From assembly GCA_050743265.1 (NCBI GenBank), contig JBOGEN010000161.1:1-40203 (forward strand): DNA of 40,203 bases. Reading direction: 5' to 3'. The DNA is from JBOGEN01 sp050743265 (GTDB taxonomy: Bacteria; Actinomycetota; Actinomycetes; JBOGEN01). The notes under the pieces were generated by a model. It saw only the letters and a program-made list of their open reading frames with translations, was not told the DNA's origin and made no database searches. Shown here piece by piece: positions 22,979-32,043 of the stretch (its first letter is position 1; the number at the start of each line of letters is the position of its first letter). The position numbers and the translations under genes are program-made.

Positions 22979-24553
22979 CTACTGGCAGACCGTCCCTGCC
23001 GCGGGAGGCTCGCCACGGATCAGGTACCGCTCGACCTTCTCGTCGATGCAGGCGCTGCCCCGCGCGTACGCCGTGTGGCCGTCACCGTCGTACGTGAGGA
23101 GCACCCCGGCATCGAGCTGGCTGGCGAGGGACTCGGCCCACTCGTACGGCGTGGCCGGGTCGCGACGGGTGCCGACGACCAGGAGGGGCGGGGACCCCGG
23201 CGCCCGGATCTCGTGCGGCCGGTCCTGCGGGGCCACCGGCCAGTACGCGCAGGGCAGCGAGCTCCATGCCAGGTACGGCCCGAAGACGGGGGCGACCTCG
23301 GCGAACGCCTTCGCGTCGGCCTCGTAGTCGGTGACCTCCTGCCCCTGCGGCCGGTCGAGGCAGTTGACGGCGTAGATGACCTCGTTCTGGTTGTTCCGGT
23401 ACGAGCCGTCCTGCGCGCGGTCGGTGTAGAAGTCGGCGAGCAGCAGCAGCACGGAGCCGTCGCCGTCCTTGGCGCGCTCGATCGCGGTACGCAGGGCCGG
23501 CCACCCGTTGGCCTCGTCGTAGAGGGCAGCAGCCATGCCGATGACGGCCATGCTCTGGGTCACCTGCCGGTCGGCACCCGACAGCGGCGTCGTGTCGATC
23601 CGGTCGAGCAGCGCACTGACCTGCGCGGTGGCATCGTCCACGCTGCCGGAGAGCGGGCACCGGTCCCTTGCGAGGCAGTCGGTGACGAACGCCCGCAGCG
23701 CCCGGTCGAACCCCTCCGCCTGCGCGCTCGTCACCTCGTCGCTGGGCAGGCTGGGGTCGATGGCACCGTCGAGTACGGCGACCCGCACCCGGGTCGGGAA
23801 CAGCTCGGCGTACGTGGCGCCCAGCTGCGTGCCGTACGACTTGCCGAGGTAGCTGAGCTTCTTGTCGCCGAGGACCGCCCGCAGCACGTCCAAGTCGCGG
23901 GCGGCGTCCACCGTGGAGACGTGCGCGAGCAGGTCGCCGGAGCGCTCCCGGCAGCCCTGGACGAAGCTCTTGGCCGCGCGGACGAGCGCCGCCCGCTCCG
24001 TCCCGTCGTCAGGCGTGCCGTCCACGGCGATGAACTTGTCCAGCCCCGCGTCGTCCAGGCAGTCGACCGGGCTGCTCTCGGCGACGCCCCGCGGGTCGAA
24101 GCCCACGATGTCGAAGCGCTCACGCAGCGGCGCGTTGACCACCCGGTCGGCCGCCTGCGCGTACTCGATGCCCGAGCCGCCGGGGCCGCCGGGGTTGAGT
24201 AGCAGCGACCCGATGCGGTCGTCGCGGTCACCCGCGCGGAGCCTGGTCACCGCGATCGTGATCGAGTCGCCGTCCGGCTCGGCGTAGTCCACCGGGACGC
24301 GCAGGTCCGCGCACTGGAACTCCCCGGCACACCCCCGCCAGTCGAGCGTCTGGGCGTAGTACTGCTTCAGCCCCGCTGGCCGGGTCGTCGGCGCCGCCGA
24401 CCCCGAGTCGGCCGGGACGCTCGGCGAGGCGTCGCCTCCCCCGCTCTCGGTGCACCCGGCGACGGCGAGCCCCAACACCAGCAGGCCGGCAAGCCCGCGA
24501 CTGACGGCCGACCACGGCAGCGCGCCGCATCGGCCCGGGAACCAGGAGGTCAC
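22979..24553 (-). CDS. Secreted alpha/beta hydrolase, tripeptidyl-aminopeptidase (SlpD/E) family lipoprotein
   Basis: A 524-residue exported hydrolase that likely trims tripeptides from protein N-termini or hydrolyses peptide-like substrates. The N-terminal hydrophobic segment ends in a lipobox VAGC, then a Ser/Pro/Ala-rich linker. The fold starts at LLLNPGGPGGSG (oxyanion hole) with FDPRG. The nucleophile is Ser239 in GKSYGTQ, the acid Asp465 in GTRRDPATP and the base His493 in GDGHTAY, all within the expected order and spacing. Conserved cysteines in the cap probably form disulfides. The start is the GTG at 24551-24553, without a clear ribosome-binding site. It lies 59 bp after the holB stop on the same strand and may be co-transcribed with holB. 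Confidence 0.88.
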   Translation of the reverse strand: MTSWFPGRCGALPWSAVSRGLAGLLVLGLAVAGCTESGGGDASPSVPADSGSAAPTTRPAGLKQYYAQTLDWRGCAGEFQCADLRVPVDYAEPDGDSITIAVTRLRAGDRDDRIGSLLLNPGGPGGSGIEYAQAADRVVNAPLRERFDIVGFDPRGVAESSPVDCLDDAGLDKFIAVDGTPDDGTERAALVRAAKSFVQGCRERSGDLLAHVSTVDAARDLDVLRAVLGDKKLSYLGKSYGTQLGATYAELFPTRVRVAVLDGAIDPSLPSDEVTSAQAEGFDRALRAFVTDCLARDRCPLSGSVDDATAQVSALLDRIDTTPLSGADRQVTQSMAVIGMAAALYDEANGWPALRTAIERAKDGDGSVLLLLADFYTDRAQDGSYRNNQNEVIYAVNCLDRPQGQEVTDYEADAKAFAEVAPVFGPYLAWSSLPCAYWPVAPQDRPHEIRAPGSPPLLVVGTRRDPATPYEWAESLASQLDAGVLLTYDGDGHTAYARGSACIDEKVERYLIRGEPPAAGTVCQ

Positions 24554-24612
24554 AGGGCGTCAGCCTAGAGGTCCGCGCGCCGGGAGGAGGCAGGCGCCAC
24601 ACAGGGGGTGAG

Positions 24613-25773
24613 TCAGCTCGTACGCAGGGCGAGCGCCATCGCCTCGACGGCGAGCCGCTTGTCGACGTTGAGCGCGATCTGCTCGCGGCAGGCCAGGACG
24701 GCCTCGACCCGGCGCAGGGTGTCCTCGGAGGTGGCCCGCTCGGCCATCCGGGTCACCGCCGGCCGGTACGCCTCGTTGACAAGCGCGACGTCTGCCCCGT
24801 TCTGGACGAGGAGCACGTCGCGGTAGAAGGACGCGAGGTCGAGCAGGGCCCGGTCCAGGGCGTCCCGCTGCAGACGGGTGTCCCGGCTCTTCTGCCGCCT
24901 CTCCAGGTCCTTGACCGCGGCCGCCGACCGGCGCTCGACCTTGCGTCCGCCCTCGTCCCCGAGTGCCTGTCGCAGCGCGGTGACCTCCGCCTCGTTGCGC
25001 CCGGCCGACGACTCGGCGGCCTCGTCCGCGGCCTGGTCCACGAGGTTGGCGGCCGCGGTGACGCACGCGCCGACTCCGGTGAGCCGCAGCGGCAGCCCGA
25101 GCACCTCGTCCCGCCGGAACCTGGCTTTCTCGTCCGTGGCGAGACGGCGGGCCCGCCCGATGTGGCCCTGCGACGCCCGCGCCGCGTACGCCGCCATCGC
25201 CGGGTCCACCCCGTCACGGCGGACGAGCAGGTCGGTCACCGCGTCCGCCGGCGGTGTCCGCAGCAGCAGGTGCCGGCAGCGTGACCGGATGGTCGGGAAG
25301 ACGTCCTCGATGGACGGGGCGCACAGCAGCCACACCGTCCGGGGTGTCGGCTCCTCGATGCTCTTGAGCAGCACGCTCGCCGCGTCCTCACCGAGCCGGT
25401 CCACGTCCTCGACGACGATGACCTGCCAGCGCCCTTGCGACGGGGACATCGCCGCCCGCCGGACGAGCCCGCGCACGAACTCGATGGAGATGCTCAGCAG
25501 GTCGGTCGCCACGACCTCGACGTCGGCGTGGCTGCCCTCGAGCACGGTGTGGCATGCCTGGCAGTGACCGCAGCCCTCGTCCGGGCACTGCAGCGCCGCC
25601 GCGAACGCCCGTGCCGCGGACGACCTGCCGGAGCCGGGTGGCCCGATGAACAGCCAGGCGTGCGTCATGCCGATGGCCGGCTCACCACGTCGCGCCCCTG
25701 CGGCCGCGCGGGCCGCGGCGCGCAGCTCGTCCACGACGGGCTGCTGGCCGACCAGGTCGTCGTAGACGGTCAC
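24613..25773 (-). CDS. holB: DNA polymerase III subunit delta' (clamp loader)
   Basis: A 386-residue AAA+ clamp-loader subunit that helps open the beta sliding clamp. A P-loop-like element GPPGSGRSS near residue 50 has Arg in place of the catalytic Lys, as expected of the non-hydrolysing delta' subunit. A zinc module follows (CPDEGCGHCQACH), then the Walker-B-like VVEDVDRL, KSIEEPTP and a sensor block TIRSRC. The C-terminal collar domain is rich in Ala/Arg/Asp. The GTG at 25771-25773 is 7 bp after the stop of the MFS-Tmk gene, so the two are probably one transcript; tmk and holB are neighbours in many bacteria. Confidence 0.92.
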   Translation of the reverse strand: MTVYDDLVGQQPVVDELRAAARAAAGARRGEPAIGMTHAWLFIGPPGSGRSSAARAFAAALQCPDEGCGHCQACHTVLEGSHADVEVVATDLLSISIEFVRGLVRRAAMSPSQGRWQVIVVEDVDRLGEDAASVLLKSIEEPTPRTVWLLCAPSIEDVFPTIRSRCRHLLLRTPPADAVTDLLVRRDGVDPAMAAYAARASQGHIGRARRLATDEKARFRRDEVLGLPLRLTGVGACVTAAANLVDQAADEAAESSAGRNEAEVTALRQALGDEGGRKVERRSAAAVKDLERRQKSRDTRLQRDALDRALLDLASFYRDVLLVQNGADVALVNEAYRPAVTRMAERATSEDTLRRVEAVLACREQIALNVDKRLAVEAMALALRTS

Positions 25774-25780
25774 GGCTGGG

Positions 25781-27907
25781 TCACCGTTCGCTCACGGCGG
25801 GCGCCTCGGGCTCGACGACCTCGACCGGTCGGGTCGCCGGGTCGGGCCCACCGCCCTCGTCCTGCCCGGGCGGGGCGGTGAGGTCGGGCACCAGGTCGGC
25901 CAGGCGTTCGCGCACGGCTGCGGCAACCTCCTCGGGCGGCGCGGTCGCGTCCACCACGAGGTAGCGCTGCGGGTCGCGCCGGGCGAGCCGCAGGAACGAC
26001 TCGCGGACGCGCGCGTGGAACTCGAGGGGCTCGCTCTCCAGACGGTCCGGCTCGGCGCCGCACCGGGCGAGGCCCACCACGGCAGGGACGTCCAGCACGA
26101 CGGTGAGGTTGGGCTTGAGCCCCTCGGTGGCCCACCGGGACAGGCGGCCCACGTCCGCGCGCGGCAGCGTCCGGCCCGCCCCCTGGTACGCCAGGGACGA
26201 GTCGACGTACCTGTCGGTGACGACCACCGCCCCCCGGGACAACGCCGGCCGGATGACGGTCGAGACGTGCTCGGCCCGGTCCGCCGCGTACAGGAGGGCC
26301 TCGGCACGGGGCGAGAGGCCGGTGTTCGCCACGTCGAGCAGCACGTCGCGGATACGCGCCCCTGCCGGGGTGTCCCCGGGCTCGTGCGTGAGCACGGCCT
26401 CGTGCCCGCGATCACGCAGCCACGCGGCGAGCATGCGGACCTGGGTGGACTTGCCAGCGCCCTCGCCGCCCTCGACGGCGACGAACACACCACCGGGGTG
26501 CACGGGTACGAGCTCCTCGCCCCGCGCCGCAGCGACCACCTCCCGCCAGAGCGGGACTCCCTTGTGGTCGTCCATCTGGCGGTACGACACGAGACCGACG
26601 ACCACGGCCACCACCGCGGCGATGAGCAACGTGATCGCGGCACCGTTGTAGCGGAGCGTGACGTTGTCCGTGAGCTCGATCGTGTTCGTCCCGATCAGAC
26701 CGGAGACCAACGGCGCCACCGCGATGACGAGGACGAGAACCACCCGGGCGAGCGTCTGGACGAACGCGAACGTCCGCCCGCGCAGGTCGTCGGCGACCTC
26801 GAGCCCGAGCAGCGTGTACCCGGTGACCCAGGCGACCCCGGCGAACGCGCCGAGCACCAGCGTGCAAAGGACCACGATGACGAGCTGGGGGATCAGCGCG
26901 AGCGCCGCGAGCGCCAGGCCGGCTCCCGCGATGCACGCCCCGAACATGCGGCGCCGGCTGAGCGTGGGCACCAGCCGGGGCCCGAGAAACATGCCCGCCG
27001 CGAGCCCGAGGAACACGGCACCGAACAGCACGCCGTATCCGGGCTCGCCCGCGCCGAGGTCGTTCACGTACACCCGGGCGACGCCGACCACCGCACCCCC
27101 GGCGGCGAACGCCCCGGCCATGCCCACGACGACGCCGCGGATGAGCGGTGTCTCGCTGACGAACCGCCACCCGTCGACGAGCGTGCGCCACGCCGTCGGC
27201 TGGCCCTCGTGCGGGCCGCCCTTCTCGTCCGGACGTCGCGAGGGGATCTCGTGCAGGAAGAAGATCGTGCCCGCGCTGACGAGGAACGTGAGCGCGTCGA
27301 ACCAGACGGCAAGCGAGATGCGGTTGTCCGCGAAGAACGTGATGCCGGTGCCGAGCAGGCCGGTGAGCAGCGCGAGGCCGGAGAAGATGCCTGCGGCGAC
27401 GGGGGCCGACCCGTACGTGGTGATGAGGCTGAGCTGGTTGGCCGACTCGAGGCGCTCGCGCGGGACGAGGTTCGGAACCGTGGCCTCCTTGGCCGGGATC
27501 CAGAACATGCTCGCCACCTCGACGAGGAACGAGACGATGAGCAGCCACCACAGGTGGTGCACGAGCGGGATGGACGCGATGAGCAGGCCGCGGGCGACGT
27601 CCGCGCAGACCATCGTCCACCGCCGGTCGAGCCGGTCCGCGACGATGCCGGCCACCGGACCGAAGATCACGGCCGGCAGCAGGCGCAGGACGAGCACCCC
27701 GCCGACCGCGAAGCTCTGCGCCGCGTAGCCGGAGTCCTTGGCGAGGTTGGCCGCGAGGGCCGTGATGGCGAGGAAGCCGAGCCAGTCACCCAGGCTGGAC
27801 AGCGAGAGCGCGATCCAGAGCCGTCGGAACGGGCGCACCTGCAGGACGCCCCGCAGGTCGTGCTCCTGGGTGACGGACAGGTCGTCCGCGTCGGCCGGGC
27901 TGCTCAC
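25781..27907 (-). CDS. tmk: Bifunctional MFS transporter / dTMP kinase fusion
   Basis: A single 708-residue frame. Residues about 25-450 are a major-facilitator protein with some twelve hydrophobic segments, a Gly-rich GPVAGIVADRLDRR loop typical of MFS drug exporters, and a soluble loop near residues 215-235. After a short linker (DDHKGVPLWREVV) a complete thymidylate kinase begins: P-loop EGGEGAGKSTQ (Lys486), THEPG, TDRYVDSSLAYQGAGR, and a LID-type Arg-rich segment. A 45-residue Pro/Glu-rich tail closes it. dTMP kinase makes dTDP for DNA synthesis; what the transporter half carries is unknown. No stop or frameshift separates the two halves. The GTG start at 27907 lacks a clear ribosome-binding site. 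Such fusions are known in actinobacteria. Confidence 0.9.
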   Translation of the reverse strand: MSSPADADDLSVTQEHDLRGVLQVRPFRRLWIALSLSSLGDWLGFLAITALAANLAKDSGYAAQSFAVGGVLVLRLLPAVIFGPVAGIVADRLDRRWTMVCADVARGLLIASIPLVHHLWWLLIVSFLVEVASMFWIPAKEATVPNLVPRERLESANQLSLITTYGSAPVAAGIFSGLALLTGLLGTGITFFADNRISLAVWFDALTFLVSAGTIFFLHEIPSRRPDEKGGPHEGQPTAWRTLVDGWRFVSETPLIRGVVVGMAGAFAAGGAVVGVARVYVNDLGAGEPGYGVLFGAVFLGLAAGMFLGPRLVPTLSRRRMFGACIAGAGLALAALALIPQLVIVVLCTLVLGAFAGVAWVTGYTLLGLEVADDLRGRTFAFVQTLARVVLVLVIAVAPLVSGLIGTNTIELTDNVTLRYNGAAITLLIAAVVAVVVGLVSYRQMDDHKGVPLWREVVAAARGEELVPVHPGGVFVAVEGGEGAGKSTQVRMLAAWLRDRGHEAVLTHEPGDTPAGARIRDVLLDVANTGLSPRAEALLYAADRAEHVSTVIRPALSRGAVVVTDRYVDSSLAYQGAGRTLPRADVGRLSRWATEGLKPNLTVVLDVPAVVGLARCGAEPDRLESEPLEFHARVRESFLRLARRDPQRYLVVDATAPPEEVAAAVRERLADLVPDLTAPPGQDEGGGPDPATRPVEVVEPEAPAVSER

Positions 27908-27932
27908 AGCGTCAGGGTAGCCAGGAGCAGGG

Positions 27933-30665
27933 TCAGGACCGCTTGGCCGGCCGCTTCCCCGGGCTCTTCTTGGCGGGCTTCCTCGTCGACTTCTTCTTCA
28001 CCGGCCCGCGTGCCCGCCGGTCGGCCAGCAGCTCGGCGGCCCGCTCGATCGTGACGGAGTCCACCTCGTCACCCTTGCGCAGGCTCGCGTTGGTCTCGCC
28101 GTCCGTCACGTACGGCCCGAAGCGTCCGTCCTTGACCACGACGGGCTGGCCGGACGACGGGTCGGAGCCCAGCTCGCGCAGCGGGGCCTGGTTGGCGGCG
28201 TTCTGCCTGCCGCGGCGTGCCTTCGGCTGTGCCAGCAGCGCCAGCGCCTCGTCCAGGGTGACCGTGAAGATCTGCTCCTCGGTCTCCAGTGAGCGCGACT
28301 CCGTGCCCTTCTTGACGTACGGGCCGTAGCGGCCGTTCTGGGCCGTGACCTCATCGCCGTCCTTGGGGTCGGTGCCGACCACACGCGGCAGGCTGAGCAG
28401 CTTCAGCGCGTCGTCCAGGGTGATCGTCAGCGGGTCCATCGACTGCAACACCGAGCCACGCCGTGGCTTGTCCTTCGACCCGTCCGGCATCACCTCGGTG
28501 ACGTACGGGCCGAAGCGGCCCGTACGCGCCACCACGTCGTGTCCGGACTCCGGGTGCACGCCGAGGTACCGGTCGCCGGAGCCCGCGGCGAGCAGGCGCT
28601 CGGCCTCCTCCGTGGTGAGCTCGTCCGGCGGCAGGTCGTCCGGGATGCTGGCCCGGTCAGAGTCCCGCTCGACGTACGGGCCGTACCGGCCGACCCGGGC
28701 CACGATGCCGTCGCCCACCGGGAACGAGTTGACCTCGCGGGCGTCGATGTCGCCCAGGTCGGACACCAGGGCCTTGAGCCCTTCGGCGTCCGGGCCCAGC
28801 TCGGCGTTGCTGCCGTCCCCCCCGGTCTTCGGCGCCCCGAAGTAGAACCGGGTCAGCCAGGCGAGCCGCTGCTCGTGGCCCGAGGCGATGCGGTCGAGGT
28901 CCTCCTCCATCGCCGCGGTGAAGTCGTAGTCGACGAGCCGGGAGAAGTGCTGCTCGAGCAGGCCGATGACGGCGAACGCGAGCCAGGCGGGCACCAGCGC
29001 GGTGCCCTTCTTGAACACGTACCCGCGGTCGAGGATCGTCGACATGATCGAGGCGAACGTGGACGGGCGGCCGATGCCCCGCTCCTCGAGCGCCTTGACC
29101 AGGGACGCCTCGGTGTAGCGGGCGGGCGGGTTGGTGGTGTGGCCCTGCGGCTCCAGGCCCCGGACGGCCACCGGGTCGCCCTCGTGCAGGTCCGGAAGGC
29201 GCTGCTCGCGGGGCTTGCCGCCCTCAGCGCGCTTGCCGGCGGAGCCGGACGTGCCCTGCGCACCGCCCTGCTGCTCGTCCTCGTCCGTGCCCTCCTCGTA
29301 CGCCGCGAGGAAGCCGCGGAACGTGATGACCGTGCCGGAGACGGAGAACTCGGCGTCCTCGCCTGTCGTGGACGTGGCTCCCAGCCGAAGGGTCACCGTC
29401 CGTCCACGTGCATCAGTCATCTGGGAGGCGACGGTGCGCTTCCAGATCAGCTCGTAGAGGCGGAACTCGTCCGCGGTCAGCTCACCGGAGACCTCGGCCG
29501 GCGTACGGAAGGTGTCCCCCGCCGGACGGATCGCCTCGTGCGCCTCCTGCGCGTTCTTGACCTTGCGCTCGTACGTGCGCGGCACGTCGGGGACGTAGTC
29601 CGGGCCGTACATGTCCCTCGCCTGCGCGCGGGCCGCGTTGAGCGCGGCGGTGGACAGCGTGGTCGAGTCGGTCCGCATGTAGGTGATGTAGCCGTTCTCG
29701 TACAGCCGCTGGGCCACCCGCATCGCCGTCTGCGAGCCGAACCGCAGCTTGCGGGACGCCTCTTGCTGCAGCGTCGACGTCATGAAGGGCGCGGCGGGCT
29801 TGCGCGAGTAGGGCTTCTCCTCGACCCGACGTACGGCGAACTCGGCGGACTCGAGCCGGGACGCCAGACCACGGGCGGCCGGCTCGTCGAGGTGGGCGAC
29901 GTCCGCCCCACGGAGCCTGCCGTCGCTGGCGAAGTCACGCCCGGTCGCGATGCGCCGCCCGTCCAGGCCGACGAGCCGGGCGGTGAACGTGTCCTCCGTG
30001 CCGGACTGGGCGAACGTGCCCTCGACGTCCCAGTACTCAGCGGAGCGGAACGCGATGCGCTCCCGCTCCCGCTCGACCACGAGCCGGGTCGCCACGGACT
30101 GGACGCGGCCCGCCGACAGCCGCGGCATGACCTTCTTCCACAGCACCGGGGAGACCTCGTAGCCGTACAGCCGGTCGAGGATGCGGCGGGTCTCCTGGGC
30201 GTCGACGAGCCGCAGGTCGAGGTCGCGGGTCTCCTCGATGGCGCGCAGGATCGCGTCCCGGGTGATCTCGTGGAACACCATTCGGCGTACGGGCACCGTG
30301 GGCTCGAGGACCTCGCGCAGGTGCCAGGCGATGGCCTCGCCCTCGCGGTCCTCGTCCGTGGCGAGGTAGAGCTCGTCGCAGTCGGCCAGCAGCGCCCGCA
30401 GCTCGGAGACCTTCTTCTTCTTGTCCGAGTCGACGACGTACAGCGGCTCGAAGCCATTCTCGGTGTTGACGCCGAGCCGGGCCCACTTCTCCTTCTTGAA
30501 CTTCGCCGGGATCTCGGCCGCCGCGCTCGGCAGGTCGCGGATGTGCCCCACGCTCGACTCCACGACGTAGTCACGCCCGAGGTAGCCCTTGATCGTCTTG
30601 GCCTTGGCGGGCGACTCGACGATCACGAGGCGACGGGCGGTCGTGGACTCGGTGCTGGGGGACAC
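27933..30665 (-). CDS. topA: DNA topoisomerase I (type IA)
   Basis: A 910-residue enzyme that relaxes negative supercoils. The Toprim domain starts at once (VIVESPAKAKTI with catalytic Glu17, then ATDEDREGEAIAWH), and the cleavage tyrosine is Tyr329 in YITYMRTDSTTLS. Zinc fingers are absent. Instead the C-terminus has four repeats built around GR(F/Y)GPYV, followed by a Lys/Arg/Pro-rich tail, the usual actinobacterial arrangement that gives processivity. A Glu/Gly/Ser-rich insert lies near residues 460-490. The GTG start at 30663-30665 follows AAGGAG; the much longer open frame upstream is not gene-like. It is 25 bp from the MFS-Tmk gene and faces away from the ArsR-type gene. Confidence 0.95.
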   Translation of the reverse strand: MSPSTESTTARRLVIVESPAKAKTIKGYLGRDYVVESSVGHIRDLPSAAAEIPAKFKKEKWARLGVNTENGFEPLYVVDSDKKKKVSELRALLADCDELYLATDEDREGEAIAWHLREVLEPTVPVRRMVFHEITRDAILRAIEETRDLDLRLVDAQETRRILDRLYGYEVSPVLWKKVMPRLSAGRVQSVATRLVVERERERIAFRSAEYWDVEGTFAQSGTEDTFTARLVGLDGRRIATGRDFASDGRLRGADVAHLDEPAARGLASRLESAEFAVRRVEEKPYSRKPAAPFMTSTLQQEASRKLRFGSQTAMRVAQRLYENGYITYMRTDSTTLSTAALNAARAQARDMYGPDYVPDVPRTYERKVKNAQEAHEAIRPAGDTFRTPAEVSGELTADEFRLYELIWKRTVASQMTDARGRTVTLRLGATSTTGEDAEFSVSGTVITFRGFLAAYEEGTDEDEQQGGAQGTSGSAGKRAEGGKPREQRLPDLHEGDPVAVRGLEPQGHTTNPPARYTEASLVKALEERGIGRPSTFASIMSTILDRGYVFKKGTALVPAWLAFAVIGLLEQHFSRLVDYDFTAAMEEDLDRIASGHEQRLAWLTRFYFGAPKTGGDGSNAELGPDAEGLKALVSDLGDIDAREVNSFPVGDGIVARVGRYGPYVERDSDRASIPDDLPPDELTTEEAERLLAAGSGDRYLGVHPESGHDVVARTGRFGPYVTEVMPDGSKDKPRRGSVLQSMDPLTITLDDALKLLSLPRVVGTDPKDGDEVTAQNGRYGPYVKKGTESRSLETEEQIFTVTLDEALALLAQPKARRGRQNAANQAPLRELGSDPSSGQPVVVKDGRFGPYVTDGETNASLRKGDEVDSVTIERAAELLADRRARGPVKKKSTRKPAKKSPGKRPAKRS

Positions 30666-30908
30666 GCTGCTCCTTGTCGTGCGGGCCGGTCCTACCGGCG
30701 TGGTGGCCGTCCGGGCTTCCGGCGGCTCGGCGGGACGAGGTGGGCGAGGGGGACGGCCGGGAGTCTGAGGCCGTCGGCCTGTGGGGTGCAACTCCGGGAT
30801 CGCGGTCAGACGTTCCCGCCCGACCGTAACCCCAGCGTGACGTCGGGATCGTCCCCGTCCCGGGGTGAGCCGCGCCACGCGACACCCCGGCGGACGATTT
30901 CCGAGTTC

Positions 30909-30938
30909 GCAAAGGAATCTTTGCAAAGAATCCTTTGC
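30909..30938. promoter_or_regulatory. Double palindromic operator of the ArsR-type gene
   Basis: A 30-bp near-perfect palindrome with a single mismatched pair. It can be read as two fused operators, GCAAAG-N4-CTTTGC at 30909-30924 and again at 30923-30938, sharing the central GC. It is strikingly AT-rich for this genome and overlaps the predicted promoter, as expected for an autoregulated repressor. Confidence 0.75.
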
Positions 30939-30948
30939 AGTCTACTCT
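30921..30948 (+). promoter_or_regulatory. Promoter of the ArsR-type gene, probably leaderless
   Basis: TTGCAA (30921-30926), a 16-bp spacer and TACTCT (30943-30948). The start of transcription would fall at about 30955, exactly the GTG start codon, so the mRNA is likely leaderless. The -35 element lies inside the palindromic operator. Confidence 0.5.
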
Positions 30949-30954
30949 TGGGTC

Positions 30955-31590
30955 GTGGTCGAGCGATCCGTGGAAAGGACCAGGGACAGCGAGACCTTCC
31001 GGGCGCTGGCCCACCCGCTGCGCATGCGCCTGCTGGCCGCCCTCCGGCTCGAGGGCCCCGCAACGGCGAGCACGCTGGGCCGACGCCTCGGCGAGTCCTC
31101 CGGCTCCACGTCGTACCACCTGCGCCAGCTCGCGCGGTACGGGTTCGTCGGCGAGGACGAGGCGCAGCCGTCCCGCCGCGAGAAGCGATGGCACGCCCTG
31201 GTGCGGCGAACCTCGAGGGCTTCGGCCGCGTTCCTCGACGACCCGGGCGCGCAGGAGGCTGACCGGTTCGTCGCGTCCCGCCGGGTCGAGAGCGCGGTCC
31301 GCGCCGCCGAGCAGTGGCTCGACACGCGGGAGTCCTGGCCACGGGAGTGGGTCGAGGCCGCCGAGCTCAGCGACTACCAGCCACGGCTCACGCCTGACGC
31401 GCTGGCACGGCTCACCCGCGACATCGAGGCGCTGGTCGAGCGGTACGAGGACGAGTGCGCCGGCGAGCCCGGCATCGAGCAGGTGCACCTCTACGTCCAG
31501 GCCGTGCCCGGCGTGACGGCGGACCTGTTCACGGCGCCCCGTCGACGGACCGAGGCCGGCACACCGAGGGCGCCGACTACCAGGGGGTGA
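30955..31590 (+). CDS. ArsR-type winged-helix transcriptional regulator
   Basis: A protein of up to 211 residues. The N-terminal 90 residues are an ArsR-like winged helix: FRALAHPLRMRLLAALRL, ATASTLGRRLGESSGSTSYHLRQLARYGFV, then a wing with EKRWHAL. The second half is helical and charged (ADRFVASRRVESAVRAAEQWL, ALARLTRDIEALVERYEDE), probably for dimerisation or ligand binding, with no cysteine pair for metal sensing. Two GTG starts are possible, 30955 and 30970; I prefer the first because the promoter would begin transcription there. The double palindrome just upstream is its probable binding site. It ends in a 14-bp convergent overlap with the next gene. Confidence 0.85.
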   Translation: MVERSVERTRDSETFRALAHPLRMRLLAALRLEGPATASTLGRRLGESSGSTSYHLRQLARYGFVGEDEAQPSRREKRWHALVRRTSRASAAFLDDPGAQEADRFVASRRVESAVRAAEQWLDTRESWPREWVEAAELSDYQPRLTPDALARLTRDIEALVERYEDECAGEPGIEQVHLYVQAVPGVTADLFTAPRRRTEAGTPRAPTTRG

Positions 31591-31852
31591 CCACCAGGCG
31601 GTCGGCGGAGCCGTCCCCGCGGCTCACCACGCACCGCATGCCCGGCGGGTCCCAGCTCCATCCGGCCGTGTTGACCTCGTCCGCTGGTCGCAGGGGCGGC
31701 ACCGCGTTCTCGCGGCAGCTTGCCTCGGCCTCGGTCAGTGCCCAGACCAGCGTGCCGCCCACCACGAGGAACCCCACGACAGCGAGCAGCGTCACCACCA
31801 GGACCGCGACGTCCCGCACGACGACGAGCCGGGCCCTCCTGCGTCCACCCAT
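31577..31852 (-). CDS. Small single-pass membrane protein, unknown function
   Basis: 91 residues starting at the ATG at 31850-31852 (the frame is open to 31936, but no good start lies there). An Arg-rich N-terminus is followed by one long hydrophobic segment (VAVLVVTLLAVVGFLVVGG) and an exported or lumenal tail of about 50 residues with two cysteines (EASCREN and MRCVVSR) and three tryptophans. I do not recognise a family. The last 14 bp overlap the end of the convergent ArsR-type gene. Confidence 0.6.
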   Translation of the reverse strand: MGGRRRARLVVVRDVAVLVVTLLAVVGFLVVGGTLVWALTEAEASCRENAVPPLRPADEVNTAGWSWDPPGMRCVVSRGDGSADRLVVTPW

Positions 31853-31920
31853 GTCGGTGCTGAAACGACCCGTACCGGCAGAAGTTACGATTCGTGACGG
31901 ACAGCCGGGCACCCCAGACG

Positions 31921-31960
31921 CACACCGGCCCCGCACCCGGGAGGGGACGGGGCCGGTGTG
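31921..31960 (-). terminator. Strong 13-bp hairpin terminator
   Basis: CACACCGGCCCCG (31921-31933) and CGGGGCCGGTGTG (31948-31960) pair perfectly over 13 bp with a 14-base loop. It lies 83 bases after the lipoprotein stop on the minus strand, so it most likely ends that transcript; a bidirectional role is possible. Confidence 0.75.
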
Positions 31961-32043
31961 TTGCTCGGAGCGTGCCGGCGTAGCGCCGTCGGACGGGGCC
32001 GAGGCCCCCCGACGGCCGAGAGCCGATGACGCCCGCGGTCAGG

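Noticed and set aside
27933..30926. topA read from a start near 30926, adding about 87 residues
   Set aside because: The extra residues are Arg/Pro-rich, run through the divergent regulatory region, and a good ribosome-binding site precedes the GTG at 30665.
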